Assembly (NCBI GenBank): GCA_016617855.1
Contig: JAECUM010006766.1
Span: 21,758-85,757, forward strand
DNA length: 64,000 bases
Source: Megalonaias nervosa
Taxonomy: Eukaryota > Mollusca > Bivalvia > Unionida > Unionidae
Reading direction: 5' to 3'
Shown here: piece by piece, positions 9,998-22,039 of the stretch
Layout: the number at the start of each line of letters is the position of its first letter
How positions within the stretch are numbered: the first letter of the stretch is position 1
Notes under the pieces: generated by a model
The model's input: only the letters and a program-made list of their open reading frames with translations
What the model was told of the DNA's origin: nothing
The model's database searches: none
Position numbers and translations under genes: made by a program

Positions 9998-11903
9998 ATG
10001 GACTCAATGTATTATAGCCCAAGAGGATATTGTAGGGGTGGAGCAGCGACTAGTAAACTTGCTGAAGCAGCAGGTGTCGCGCGTTCTGTTGCTGCAGATT
10101 GGTTAGCACGACAGGCAATATGGCAAATTTATCTACCACCACCTAAAAAGATTCAATATGCACATTTTTATGTCGGTAGCCTTAATGAAGTTCATCAGGC
10201 AGATATTTTGTTTTTGCCACATGATACTATTAAAACTGGTAGACGTCAATCACGCACATACAAATACGCGTTGACTGTCGTTGACGTTGCAAGTAGATAT
10301 AAAGAAGCAGAACCACTATCAACAAAGACATCAACTGAAGTTGCATCTGCGTTTGAACGAATTTATCGACGAGAGCCCTTGTGATGGCCACAGTTGCTAC
10401 AGGTTGATCCTGGCAAAGAATTTCTTGGTGCAGTAACGTCGATGATGCAACAACATAAAGTCAAAATCAGACGAAGACACACCGTAATTCATCACGATGA
10501 GGCAATCGTTGAGCTATTTAATCGAACACTTGTTGAGCGACTGTTTGGACATCAATATGCGCGGGAAATATCCTTGAACAAAGTTCAGGCGGACAAGAGA
10601 TTTCGTGAATGGGTTGCAAGACTACCAAGTGTGGTAGCTGCGTTAAATAATGAAATTAATCGTGGAATTTCTATGAAGCCCATCAATGCAATCTTGAAGA
10701 AACGCATATCAGTACAACGACATGGATCTTTCAGAAAACAACCAGTACTAGGTAATGTGACTGTCAGATATTTATATGAGCTGGGGAAGCTTGAGGGAGG
10801 GGGTAAAAGAAGAGCGACTGACCCAGTCTGGAGTGTAACCACTGTTATGCATATGTAATTAAATTGCTTGTGTGTTAGTTTTAAAATTCTTTTTTATTTT
10901 ATTTTTGTTTCATTACATTTTATTGTAATGATTATTGCAGGGATTCGAAATTCTTTTTCAGTAATTCTGTTTATCTAAGACGTAAAACGAATTACATTTG
11001 CAATATTTTTAGTTCACCTTGGTCTGCGGTAGTGTAATCGCTACGCGAAAACGATTGGCTATTGCCAAGGTCATTTCGTCTAGTCTAAATAAACGATGTT
11101 TTATTTTTATATTTATTTTAGAGTGATAGTAAATAGGGGTTCTTCCTACGTGACGAATGGCATTTTTCTTATTGCGTATTTCAAGTGTTATGAGACTACG
11201 TAATCTATCTCGCGAGAACGGGATGATACTTCGGGTGAATATATAACCCTTTCTGAGCGCTCGTCAGTCAGTTGTATTCCTGATACCTAGAAGGCTGGAT
11301 AGGTTTTTTTTGTTGTTGAAACCAGATTGTTTTTGAGATTCATTTGTGTTCGGAATTTAATAATTTATTCTCTAGAAAAACAAACGAGTGTACTGTTACA
11401 AATTCTGGGAGAAAGAAATTCAGTGGAAATTTATTCTGGAATTATTGGGAAACATAAACTGTGATTCAATTGAGGAATTGTTGTTATTTTGTACAAGGAC
11501 CACATCTGACGTCATCGCCTTCCATATTGGAAACGTCGAGATTCGAACTTGGATTCTAATTGAACTATTTAGTGATAGAACTTGTATATTTTCATTCTTA
11601 GGATTAAAGTTTGGATTATATTCACAAACCGTAAGTCCTATTTTCCAATTTTTACATTGTTTTCTAGGGCAATAAATTATATTGTTAAAATATACAAAGC
11701 TTGTTGTCTTCACTCTTTTCTCTTGTTATTATTGTACGAGCCTACACGTAACACCACATGTAAATATTTCTAGCGTGGTAAGATCCACGGGTAGGCCTGC
11801 AGTCAACAAACTAGATTCAACTGCTCCGCAACGTGGATTTGTACGTGAACAGTTACAAGTAATTCCTGAAGACACACAATTACCACCATCTTCACTTTTG
11901 TGA
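9998..11903 (+). pseudogene. Polinton DDE integrase, interrupted by a solo LTR
   Basis: The start is MDSMYYSPRGYCRGG in a TATAATG context. An HTH-like N-terminal region (KLAEAAGVARSVAADWLA) is followed by the core: VHQADILFLP (first Asp), LLQVDPGKEFLGA (second Asp), HHDEAIVELFNRTLVERLFG (Glu region). An in-frame TGA lies at 10,382-10,384. The frame runs into the LTR at 10,843. The C-terminal tail, QRGFVREQLQVIPEDTQLPP, resumes at about 11,828-11,903 beyond the LTR, in a shifted frame. It would insert the element with a short target duplication. This clade of integrase differs from that in Polinton-1 by its longer N-terminus and its spacing. Confidence 0.85.
10843..11753 (+). mobile_element. 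Solo LTR of the Gmr1-like family (911 bp)
   Basis: It begins TGTTATGCATATG and ends CACGTAACA, matching the LTR at 19,741-20,667 along its length. It is flanked by CCAC at 10,839-10,842 and 11,754-11,757, a 4-bp target duplication. It sits inside the Polinton-2 integrase gene. Open frames within it are not genes. Solo LTRs arise by recombination between the two LTRs of a full element. Confidence 0.92.
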
Positions 11904-12166
11904 AGGATGATTCGTTAGCAATAGGGCACTGGCTCCTCGACGTCGATTACACTCAAGACAGATCAACATCACATTTTTGCGTGTGTGGCCGAGTCTACTA
12001 TTAATTCTATCCATGGTAAATTGTCGTGGGTCATTAGGAGAATACTGCCACAACATTACTGTGTTACAGCAAGCACAGTGATTATATTGTTGTGTTTCAG
12101 TGTCATGATAAATTCAATATTAAGATCAAAGTCGCGTTTATTTTTTGTCAGATCGCTCATAACCAT

Positions 12167-13250
12167 TTAAGTTTTTTTTCTTGTTCTATCATTTAACAAC
12201 GATGCATTGATTTCTTGAGTCTGATTATTATTCACTACGCAGTCTATGATAATCCTCCGTAGCTGATGCATTCTTCTGACTCGAGATACTACTAGATAAA
12301 CTAAATTTGACCATTCGATACGATCATCGACAATCCAAATATTAGTATCTGAAATAGTTAATCCCTGTGATGAATGAGAAGTTATGGCATATCCTAGAGT
12401 CCTTGGAGATTTATCCACGTTAACGCGCATTCAACAGCATCTACAGGAACCAAAACAATATCTTTAAGAACGAGTTTTTTTGTTTCCTTGGTTCAATCTA
12501 TCGTCCTGGAAATTCAATATCAATATTTTGTGTACGCGTATCTGCTGGGCGATAACACAATAGCACAGGCAGATCTGAAAACTTTTCTTTATGTAACAGA
12601 AATAATTGTTGCTGAAATGAATCACGAACTATCTTCCGACTTGCAACTATCAAATCAGCAGGCCTCCACAAATTCCAAAAATCGTCGTTTGCTGTTTCTA
12701 GAATTACCTTACGCATTATCTCACATTGAATCTTATCTGGCTGCAATCTGATTAATCTTTTGAAATCTTTCAGCGATTCTCAATAGCTCTATAATCATCA
12801 AGTAATTCCTCATAATAATCTACGAATTCCTTTAACCAGTCATGCGGAGATGAGCTGACTAAAAGGTGGTGGCTGACCATGATCACCACACATGATAACA
12901 GCAGTATTCCGAGTCAATAACCAATCAAGAAATATTTTTAATACGTCAACGGATACCGTGCATATTTCATCCCAGACAATGATCTTAGGAATATATTTCT
13001 CACCCATTCGTTCAGGTGTCCACGCATCTCCCTTCCATCGAAAGAAACTGTGATAAGCATGAGACTTAACTCCTCTTTCTTTCATCTCTTTGGCCAGTAG
13101 GTGAGTGGAGTTAGTACAATCATGTCAAGATTTCGAAATAATTCAATCGCACGTGTTGTTTTACCAGAACCGCCAGGTGTGTTGAGATAAGCGGTTTTAT
13201 GTCTGGCCACAGGATCATACCGATGGTGCTGATGATGGTTGTAACATATG
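12167..13250 (-). pseudogene. SF1 (RecD/Pif1-like) DNA helicase, degraded
   Basis: Reading on the minus strand: Walker A in AYLNTPGGSGKTTRAIELF (about 13,140-13,195); then GVKSHAYHSFFRW; Walker B/DExx in KIIVWDEICTVSV; motif III-like VIMCGDHGQPPPF; a middle domain with LIVASRKIVRD and YRPADTRTQNI; and C-terminal motif V/VI in LGYAITSHSSQGLTI followed by LVYLVVSRVRR. The pieces lie in three frames, so the gene is broken by several frameshifts. It is convergent with the integrase and 260 bp from it. A helicase of this sort could help replication or repair of the element. Confidence 0.8.
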
Positions 13251-13259
13251 ACTATTTTT

Positions 13260-14790
13260 ATAATAGATCTCCTCAGATCTATAATCAGCAGATTTAGAAT
13301 AGCTAAGTATCTTTTCTTGGTGCATCAACGTCGATCTGTAATTCATTTAATAATTCTGCGTTTTGTGGGTTGGGAGTAAATGGCTCTTTCATTTAGTCTT
13401 GTTAAAACACCCACAAGAGAAGCATTTTGAATACACTTTGAGGTTCATTAAATACATTCAAAGTGGTGGTGGTGGTGAGGAGAGGTGCAGAGGTTCAACC
13501 ATATTTCTTTCTCCAAAAAGGTTTCTTGAATGCCTACCGTTTTTTCTCATTCACAAGTGATACCAGCACAGCAAGCTAAAGAACATGGTTGTAATTAATG
13601 TATTTATAATAATAATATTATTATTATTAAATGCGAACATTGTATAGGGTATACATGGGTACTTTAACATTCCCGTTCTATGTTTTCTGAAAAAGACTTA
13701 TGCAGGTATAAGGGTTGCTCAGAGAAAGAAAGCGGGTTCTTCGGTTCAAGGTTACATGACACAATTCTGTTTGGAACACGGTGCTCACGTTTATCTTTGT
13801 TCTATAGAAAAGCATGATCATTCATTCCATGGAGGGATTCCTTGTCTGCAGGCGTAAATTCTACATACAGAAGCATATATTCAAATGTCAGTATCATCCT
13901 TTTATCCGTTTAACCATTTCGCCACTTCCAGAACTATATAAAGTACAAAATATAACATTCTTGAATAGGAATCTATGACAGAGGCAGTGAGATGGTAATG
14001 ACCATTTTGTATTTTTCTTACAGACGTAAGTCAGAGCCTTTTAAACCCTCCAGCCCTCATGACTTTGTCCTCATATCACGCACAAGCGCCCCTGCCAGAG
14101 GATAGGTATGTGGGATCGAAGACTTCAACCTAGAACACTAACGAACACAACCGCTATTATCATGCTAATCATTACACAAACCACAAGGTCCACGACCGCA
14201 ACGATGACGATCCAGGAGTATTATACTAGTCTCTGAGATTGTACGTCGATGTGACAAGTACAGCTCGGGTGCAAATACAAATATAAATACAGATACCAAT
14301 ACAAAGACGAAGAAAAACACAAACAAATGCACGTGCAAATACATGAAGGCATACGCGAGTATATATGAGAAGACATATGTGAATATGCATGATTTAAATC
14401 AACGACCACATGGACACTATTATTGTAAATGTATCACCGACACATGAGCGTAGTCTTCAGTTGCCAGTGCAGTCGTTACTTGGCGCCATCAGTAAATTGA
14501 TGAATATTTTCATACAGACTTAGACTATTTATGTGTTATCTCTAGTATAGCTGAACTGTTCTTCTATAAGGAGTGTTATGTCCAAATTTTCCGCGTGCTA
14601 TTTAATTCACAAAGGGAAAGTAGCGAATTATTGACTTAATAGAGAACTGTACTGTTTTGGCGTGCCATTAACTTAACGCGAAATTACATTACATTTCTTG
14701 TCCCTATACAAGAGTGAGTCTCACGAGGTTGATGTCAATTAAAAGTATGATGGCATACATAATTCTTTGAGACGTATAAATTTTGTTTGA
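13260..14790. other. No recognised gene
   Basis: Contains a short (GGT)n/ATT-rich tract near 13,464 and 13,607-13,632 and an 'aaatac'-rich low-complexity tract at 14,270-14,400. No gene is supported. The boundary between Polinton-2 and element A lies somewhere in this stretch. Confidence 0.4.
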
Positions 14791-15367
14791 AACAACCTAG
14801 GGGTTCGTCTGGGGTTGCAAATTTAAACCGCTGTAATTTAAATTGATTTACAGATATTGGTTGACCAATAAAAACTTCATTTACAACAGCTTGAAATCAG
14901 TCTTATTGTTGTATTCAGTGTTTAATTTGTTGGCTTTATTTATTTATTCCAATTATTATTCACTGGAGTTACAAAATGCTCAATAATATTCCTGGTCTAA
15001 AACATTAGTTTGGACTTATAGTGAATCCAGACAAGCACGTTTCGGATGATATGATTATGATACTGCAAAAGACAGTAAACACATCACCACATTCCAGACC
15101 ATTGGCAAATTGCCACATTTCAGACTAAAGGCACGAAAAAACGTTCAATATTGGAACTTATTTGGAACTCCACTGCAAGTGAATTAGAACTTCATCCGTT
15201 TGGACTTGTGATAGAACTTTTAGGATTATTTAGGCTGTTTCAATTTGTGCTCAAAAATTTCAGAAAATTGTTTTTTGAAATTTAAATTCCCCTAATTTTT
15301 AAATCCTAAGTACTATTTTACATTTTTTTTAAAAATCGTTAGTGAAAACAACAGGCTTTCATTCACA

Positions 15368-16749
15368 ATGTCATTAAAAGTGGAAACTTTTCTTTCCACT
15401 CCAACTCAGGAGCAGTTGGAAAGTTTGAAAAAAGATGAATTTCTTGAACTTGCCAGAAAGTACGATCTTTCTGAAGCAAAATCTTCCTTAACGAAACAAG
15501 AAATTAAAAATATTTTGATTCAATATTTGGTAGAGAAGAATGTTCTTGATAAAAGTGTTTTGACTTCGGTCAGTAAGTCGGTATCAGACTCTGACATAAA
15601 ATAAATGGAATTAAAAATGAAATACAAGATGGAATTGGCGTTAAGGAAGCTCGAGTTTCAGAAAGAGGAAAGAGAAAAAGATAAACAAATGCTTTATGAA
15701 AAAGAGGAGAGAGAGAAACAATTGCAGTTGCAATTTGAAGAGAAGCAATTGCAATTGCAGTTTGAGAAAGAGGAGAAAGAGAGACAGGAAAGGAGAGACA
15801 GATGCAATTACAAAGAGAGAGGGATGAAAGGGAATTTCAAATTAGAATGAACCAAATGGAGCTGGCAAGGGAAAAGCACGATCCCACTTCACATACAAAT
15901 TCAAGTTTTGAAATTACAAGAAATACCAGGTTAGTCCCCCTTTTAGAGAAAGAGAAGCAGACAAATATTTTCCTCATTTTGAAAAAGTTGCGGAAAATTT
16001 GAAATGACCAAGGGAGCTTTGCACTCAGTTACTACAATCTGTACTAATTGGTAAAGCTAGCGATATTTACCATTCAATGTCAGTACAACAAAGTTCTGAC
16101 TATGATTTGGTTAAGGAATGCATTTTAAAGGGTTATGTGTTAGTCCCTGAGGCTTATCGGCAAACTTATGTTTAATTTCCAAGAGAAAAAGAACAGTTAT
16201 TTGAGAGATGGCGCTTAGCCGAGAAAGTTGAACATGATTATGAAAATATCAAACAACTTGTGTTACTTGAAGAGTTTAAGAACTGTGTCAATAATGACAT
16301 TAAGAATCATCTTGAAGAGCATGAGATTGAAACCTTGCAAAATGCTGCTCTTGCTGCTGACAAGTACTCCTTAACTCATAAAGTTCCTGTTGTTAGCAAA
16401 ACTTTCACTCAGCAGTCTACTGGTAGAAAGGTATTTCAGCCTAATACGACTCCTTCTAAAACTCAATCTGACACAACGTCTAAAAATCAAGCTTCTGACA
16501 AACTTGATTCAAAATCCTTGTCTATTCCTACGTGTACCTATTGCAAGAGAAAAGGACACGTCATTTCTGATTGCATCAAATTGAATTATAGGCATCAGAA
16601 TCAAGATAGACCTATCTCAAATGCTTTTATTTCTAAGAGGTCAAGGTCACGGTCATTTATTGAAAGCAATACATTTGTTGGGTCTAATAAACCCCAGTCT
16701 GATTTTATTATGGAGAATTATGAACCATTCATGTCGAAGGGTTCTATAT
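15368..16749 (+). pseudogene. gag: gag of Gmr1-like element A
   Basis: The ATG at 15,368 opens an N-terminal domain with EQLESLKKDEFLELARKY (a SAP-like 'LKKDELLELA' pattern known from Gypsy Gag). An in-frame TAA lies at 15,602-15,604, then a strongly charged coiled coil (15,605-15,900) rich in EKEEREKQLQLQ. A SCAN/retrotrans-gag-like stretch follows (SDYDLVKECILKGYVLVPE, near 16,095-16,160, then LVLLEEFKNCV). The zinc knuckle CTYCKRKGHVISDC (CX2CX4HX4C) lies at about 16,530-16,572. Several frameshifts break the gene. Gag would form the retroelement particle. Confidence 0.85.
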
Positions 16750-17192
16750 CACTCTTGGGTGATTTGGCCAATCCTGTCCATATTAAAATTTTAAGGGATA
16801 CAGGAGCTTCTCAGAGTGTTTTATTATCAGGTACTTTGCCTTTTTCTGAGAAGTCCTGCTCTAATTAGAGTGTTCTCATTCAAGGAGTAGAGTGCGGTTT
16901 TGTTAAAGTTCCTCTCCATTCTGTAAATTTGTCATCAGACTTAGTTTCAGGACCTATGACAGTCGGCAAAGTGTCTACTTTACTCGTTGAGGGCATTCAT
17001 TTGTTGCTAGGTAACGACCTAGCTGGAGACAAGGTTGTGGTTAATCCACTTGTAACTGACAAGCCTTCTTTGGATCAGAAAGTTGATCCAATTCAGAAAG
17101 AATACCCTGATTTATATCCAGCATGTGCAGTTACCAGAGCTATGGCAAAGAAAGCTCTTGAGAATGATTTGATAAGGAAAATATTCCTTTAG
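16750..17192 (+). pseudogene. Aspartic protease region of element A
   Basis: The active-site motif is ILRDTGASQSVLL at about 16,790-16,830. An in-frame TAG ends the first segment at 16,866-16,868. The frame resumes with a GPMTVGKVSTLLVEGIHLLL segment and then LGNDLAG, which closes the protease fold in this family. It would cleave the Gag-Pol precursor. Confidence 0.8.
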
Positions 17193-17242
17193 CTGATACA
17201 TGTATTGGTCAGGCTTTTGATGAGGTCACTTTCACTCCTTGT

Positions 17243-18125
17243 TTGGATCAATCAAAAGGTATTAATCACAGTGATCCTCTTTTAAATAACCATTTTCTTT
17301 TATCTAATCAGGGTGACATACGACAGTCACTTGTCGTCGAACAGGAAAAAGATCCTGAGATCTCCTGTTTGTTTTGGAGGGCCATTAGTGAAACTGAAGC
17401 CAATGAAGTACCTGTCTGTTATTTCATTAAAAATGGAATTCTTATGAGAAAATGGCGACCCCCAAGGTACCTGCTAATGACGAATGGTCAGTGAAATATC
17501 AGATTGTAGTTCCAAAATCTTACAGACAGGAAATACTTAGTCTGGCCCATGAAACTCCTCTGACTGGTCATTTAGGAATAAATAAAACTTATCACAAGAT
17601 CTTGACTCACTTTTATTGGTCAAAAATAGAAAGTGATGTTTGTAAATTTTGTAGATCTGGTCATACTTGTCAAATGGTAGGAAAACCCAGTCAGAAGATA
17701 CCTAAGGCTCATCTGCAACCTATTCCTGCATTTGACGAACCATTTAGCAGAATTATGGTAGATTGTGTTGGTCCCTTACCTAAGACCAAGTCAGGCAACC
17801 AATATTTGTTGACCATTATGTGTGCGTCAACAAGATTCCCAGAGGCAATTCCTTTGAGAAATACAACAGTAAAAGTTTTGATAAAGGTTTTTTTACTCAG
17901 TTTGGCCTTCCCAAATCTGTCCAATCAGGTCAAAGGTCAAATTTTATGTCTGGAATTTTCCAGCTTGATATGCTTGAATTTGGCACTCAGCAATCCAAGT
18001 CAAAAGTGAAACTATGAGTCTTGTAATAGAGTTCATTTTCTCTTGCTCATTCTTCAAAATTTTCTTCAAATTAGATTTTAAGGCCCTTACAAAGTAAAGA
18101 AGAAAATGAATGAGTTAAATTAAAA
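17243..18125 (+). pseudogene. Integrase of element A, catalytic residues lost
   Basis: A zinc-binding HHCC domain is visible (HLGINKTYHKILTHFYW, then CKFCRSGHTC) at about 17,565-17,670. The core keeps its first Asp (RIMVDCVGPLPK). The second Asp, expected in the pattern SDQGSNF, is Gly here: VQSGQRSNFMSG at about 17,920-17,955. No Glu-bearing 'ERFHQTLK'-type motif follows; the sequence jumps to the C-terminal 'GPYKVKKKMNELN' region near 18,082-18,120. It lies upstream of RT. Confidence 0.8.
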
Positions 18126-18289
18126 CATAGTACTCTGATCTAAATAAATTAATTGAGTACTAGTATATTGAAAGAGATAGCCAAGTAAATCATGCAATTA
18201 GTTTTGTTGTACCTCTCCCACCAACTGAGGATTTAAGTGAAGGAATTCAATTGGATACTGTTGATCTTGAAACAACAATCCTCGGAATT

Positions 18290-19603
18290 CGGAAAATATG
18301 AAACATCTGGACCAGAAACATTTACATTTACAACAACAAGAAAGGAATGGACTTAAACAGATATTATTCGAATATGAGCACTTGTTACCAGATATTCCTA
18401 CGAGGACAAACAAATTTTTCATGACGTTGAAATTGTACATTCAAAACCTGTGAAACAACACCCATGCAGGATGAACCCTCTCAAACAGGAATACTTGAAA
18501 AAAGAAATTCAGTATTTGCTGGAGGACGAATAGTGTGAAACAAACAGATTCATTTCCATGACCAAGGATCGATGATTGTATTGATAAAATTGGAAATGTC
18601 AAATATGTCACCAAATTTGACCTTCTGAAAGGATTTTGGCAAATTCCACTAACGGAAAGAGGAAAAGAAATTTCGGCATTTGTGACTCCAGATGGACTCC
18701 ATCAATATAAAGTAATGCCGTTTTTGTGATGAAGGGTTCCCCATGTACCTTTCAACGCTTGATGAATATGATTATCTCTGGTCTAGATAATTGTGATGCT
18801 TATATCGATGATGTCATCATCTACAACGACACCTGGAAAGAACATCTAGCCACGATTCGAAAATTCTTTGAAAGACTCACTGTTGCAAATTTGACAATCA
18901 ATTTATCTAAAAGTGAGTTTTGCCGTGCTTGTGTAACTTTTCTGGGACATATTGTGGGACATGGTCAAGTTAAACCTATAGATGCTAAGGTCAAGGCTAT
19001 CTCTGATTTCCCTGTAAATGTCAGTACAAAGCAGCTGATGCGATTTTTGGATATGGCCGGATACTATCGAAAGTTTTGTTCCAATTTTTCTAATAATGCT
19101 GAACCTCTGACAAACTTGTTAAGTAAGAGAAACAAGTTTCCCTGGACCGAAAAATGTCAGGAAGCTTTCGATAGATTAAAAGCCATACTCAAGAGTGCGC
19201 CGGTTCTTACAGCTCCAAATTTCAATCAATCGTTTAAATTATCTGTTGATGCAAATGATGTTGGTGTTGGAGTAGTATTGATTCAAGAAGATAGAAATTG
19301 TGTTGATCATCCAATGTGCTATTTCTCTAAGAAATTAAATAAGCAACAAAGAAATTACTCAACAATCGAGAAGGAATGTTTGGCTTTAATACTGGCATTA
19401 CAGCATTTTGAAGTTTACATTAGTTCAGCTCCTTCTCCGGTTGTTGTGTTTAGTGATCACAACCCCCTTACTTTCATCGACAAGATGAAAAATAAAAATC
19501 AAAGATTATTAAGGTGGAGTTTGTTTTTGCAAGAATATGATCTTGGCATCAGGCACATCAAAGGAAAAGACGATTTGATTGCAGATGCACTTTCCCGTGT
19601 ATA
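18290..19603 (+). pseudogene. Reverse transcriptase and RNase H of element A
   Basis: The RT N-terminus (18,290-18,540) is broken and about 110 bp are missing relative to element B, including the segment that in B reads SDWSSPCILVPKP. The palm then reads YVTKFDLLKGFWQIPL (first Asp) and YIDDVIIYND at about 18,801-18,830. The thumb FLGHIVGHGQVKP is present. RNase H follows with LSVDANDVGVG, IEKECLALILAL, VVFSDHNPLTFI and the end KGKDDLIADALSRV at 19,603. The stretch 18,726-19,604 is one long open frame. Confidence 0.9.
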
Positions 19604-19731
19604 GAAATATTAATTTATGTACACTTTATATAATTCATAAGAATTTTCTTGTGTAATTTAGTTTTACCTCATGTATAATTTACATATGGTAAAAAGAAAG
19701 CTTTATTATATAAATCTTTCTTTTTCTTCAT

Positions 19732-19740
19732 GGGGGGAAG
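19732..19740 (+). promoter_or_regulatory. Polypurine tract of element A
   Basis: GGGGGGAAG lies directly before the 3' LTR start, where plus-strand DNA synthesis of an LTR retroelement is primed. Element B has GGGGGAAG at the same place (29,583-29,590). Confidence 0.85.
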
Positions 19741-20667
19741 TGTTACGTATATGTAATTAAATTGCTTGTGTGTTAGTTTTATATTCTTTTTATTTTATTT
19801 TTGTTTCATTATATGTTTTTTTTGTAATGATAATTTTCATTGGATTTGAATCTCTTTTCCGAAGATTGGCTTGACCCTATTAGATCTTAACATTACTTCA
19901 GCACTATTTTTAGCTCAAGTTTTTGTAAACATCGAGTGATAATGATTGGCTATTGCCAAAGTCATTTCGGCCCGCATGTTAACTGAACTCTAAACAGTCT
20001 TTCTTTTTTTTAAAATATATTTTCAGTGTGAGAATTTGATTCTTAGATAGGGCTATTCTTGCGTACGTGATAAATGGCATTTCTTTTTATTGCGATGTTC
20101 AAACTAGAAATCACGTAGCCCGTCACGTGAAGTACCATGTGATCTAAAATCGCGGCTTTAAACAGACGCTCTTTAGTAGATTTAGTCAGTCGTTCTTAAC
20201 ACCTTGAGGGAACAAGGTGTTTCTAATTATTGTTGCCAGTTTGATTTTCATCCGTTTCTTGGATTTAATAATTTATTCTCTAGAAAACTAAACAAGTGTA
20301 CTTTTGTATAAAAAGTTCTGGGAGAAGGAAATTCGGTGGAAATTTATTCTGGAGTTTAACAGAAACATTATAAACTGTGATTCAATCAAGGATCTGTTAC
20401 TACCAGTACAACGACCTAATCTGACGTCATCGCCTCCATATTGGAATTTCATCGAGATTCGAACCCGGATTCTATTAGAACTGTTTAGTGATAGGACTTG
20501 TCTTTTTCAATCTTAGGATTAAATTTTGGATTATGCTCACAAACCGTAAGTCCTATTTCAAATTTTTACATTGTTTTCTAGGGAAATAAATTATTTTGTT
20601 AAAATTTACAAAGCTTGTTGGCTTCACTCTTTTCTCTTGTTATTTTTGTACCAGCCTACACGTAACA
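19741..20667 (+). mobile_element. 3' LTR of element A (927 bp)
   Basis: It runs from TGTTACGTATATG to CCTACACGTAACA; the ends form the inverted repeat TGTTACG/CGTAACA. The base after it begins ATAG followed by an (AT)n tract, so the target duplication cannot be checked because the 5' LTR is gone. A region near 20,515-20,590 ('cgtaagtcctattt...ttctagggaaataaat') is conserved in all LTRs here and contains a splice-donor-like gtaagt and a TTCTAG/AATAAAT-type signal. Confidence 0.9.
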
Positions 20668-20672
20668 ATAGT

Positions 20673-20783
<111 letters not shown>

Positions 20784-20959
20784 CAGAAGTTCATTGACTT
20801 TAGGGCGAAATCACTGTGTATGCTTTGGTAAACGTGAACATACCATTACGAATACTATAAATCACATTTGGTTGTGTTACGTGTTGATCCCGGTGTTTAA
20901 CTATGTCTTAAAGTTGCATAATCAGATTTGCCAGCCATGCGGATAAGTTCTCGAGTATT

Positions 20960-21196
20960 ATTGCGCGTGCAAATAAAAACTCACCGAGCCAATCATTGAA
21001 GAAGCAACTGACAACGCCATTGAAAACGACCGAGAAGTAATTGAAATAGTAACCAGAATTGAGGCGATTGCAGCTTCTAATCCAAGAGAAGTTAAAGCAA
21101 TAATACAAATATTTCTCCATAAGACAACATCTCCCTTATATATTAGCATGCCATCTGTGATTCAACTAAGGCAACTCTCACGACAGAGTGGGATAT
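20960..21196 (+). other. Open segment before the Polinton-2 capsid remnants
   Basis: A plus-strand frame without stops includes TEPIIEEATDNAIENDREV and looks helical and acidic. It has no start or recognised domain. By position it could be the end of the coiled-coil gene that precedes the penton in Polinton-1. Weak. Confidence 0.25.
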
Positions 21197-21262
21197 GACC
21201 ACCAAGTGGTATGAGAAAAGACGCCTTACTTCTTAACACTAGATCTTTCCTCAGGGGCGCCA

Positions 21263-21990
21263 ATGTTGACTGTAAAGCAACTGCGTGAAATGGCAACGCT
21301 GTATAATATCGATATAACTACACGGGACAAGCATTTTCAAATAGCACAGAGAGTTGACGATGAACAAGAGTGTCGTCACCGAATCACACATAGTTGTTTC
21401 CGAGTGTTCTCGCCAGACGTTGGCTCAATATGGGGCATGGGAGAATTTCCCACAGGTGGTTACGATATTGCTTCAATCAATGATGAGACTGGACGAAGGG
21501 TTTCTTCGGTGACTGGTAAAGACTCTTAAACGTTCACACGCGAACACGACAGCACATTTAAAGTCATCTCAACTGAATCTCCACAACATATGATTAACAT
21601 TAGATATTTGAGAACAGTTCACGGTAGACCTCATTATATTTCCTAAAATAAACAAATTATGCGTGCAGAACCTGGAGGGTCTGATACAATATTGCGCCGC
21701 ACATTTTCAGAATCTCATCAACTATGCAGATCAGTTTAATTTTTGACGCTTTTAGCATCAGCGACGAAAGTGGAGCTTCCGCCAGCGAAGCTGCTCAAGG
21801 TTACATACTGTTTAGGTTTTCACCAACTATGAAATCTGGTGACTTGATATCGATTACTCCCGCGTTGCCTGTATGTTATAATGATCGGTTAGCACCCTTT
21901 TCGTTTTGATTTGTGGACCCGGACATATATCCGTCGAGAGACCTTTACAATGCAGCTGTACATTTGAGATCTAGCTGTTATTTAAATGTA
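21263..21990 (+). pseudogene. Penton-like minor capsid protein remnant (Polinton-2)
   Basis: The N-terminal block (21,263-21,529) holds GEFPTGGYDIASIND, which lines up with KIPQGAYNVIDLNKAI of the Polinton-1 penton. The start also has LTVKQLREMATLYNI, a SAP-like helix pair. After stops, a second block (21,724-21,909) holds FRFSPTMKSGDLISITPALP, which lines up with FSPNVPPGSLMQINP in the Polinton-1 penton. An in-frame TGA at 21,907-21,909 is followed by FVDPDIYP. A single jelly-roll vertex protein is the likely identity. Confidence 0.5.
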
Positions 21991-22039
21991 ATAACAGTCA
22001 CGAAAACCCGTTTACGCAAAATATTACGGAGATTTCCTT

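Larger units (their letters stand above)
14797..20667 (+). mobile_element. Gmr1-like Gypsy element A, 5' LTR missing
   Basis: Order of domains: gag, protease, integrase, reverse transcriptase, RNase H, polypurine tract, 3' LTR. Integrase before RT is the Copia arrangement, but the RT and RNase H are Gypsy type; this combination defines the Gmr1 group. The leader starts near 'ggggttcgtctgggg' (14,801-14,815), which matches the leader after the 5' LTR of element B. The 5' LTR is absent. All reading frames carry stops or shifts. Confidence 0.85.

Noticed and set aside
11388..11773. Several short ORFs on both strands
   Set aside because: They lie within the solo LTR at 10,843-11,753 and recur in the other LTRs as non-coding sequence.
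14005..14220. Possible tRNA-derived SINE
   Set aside because: I could not find A/B boxes, a tRNA-like fold or a tail that would support it.
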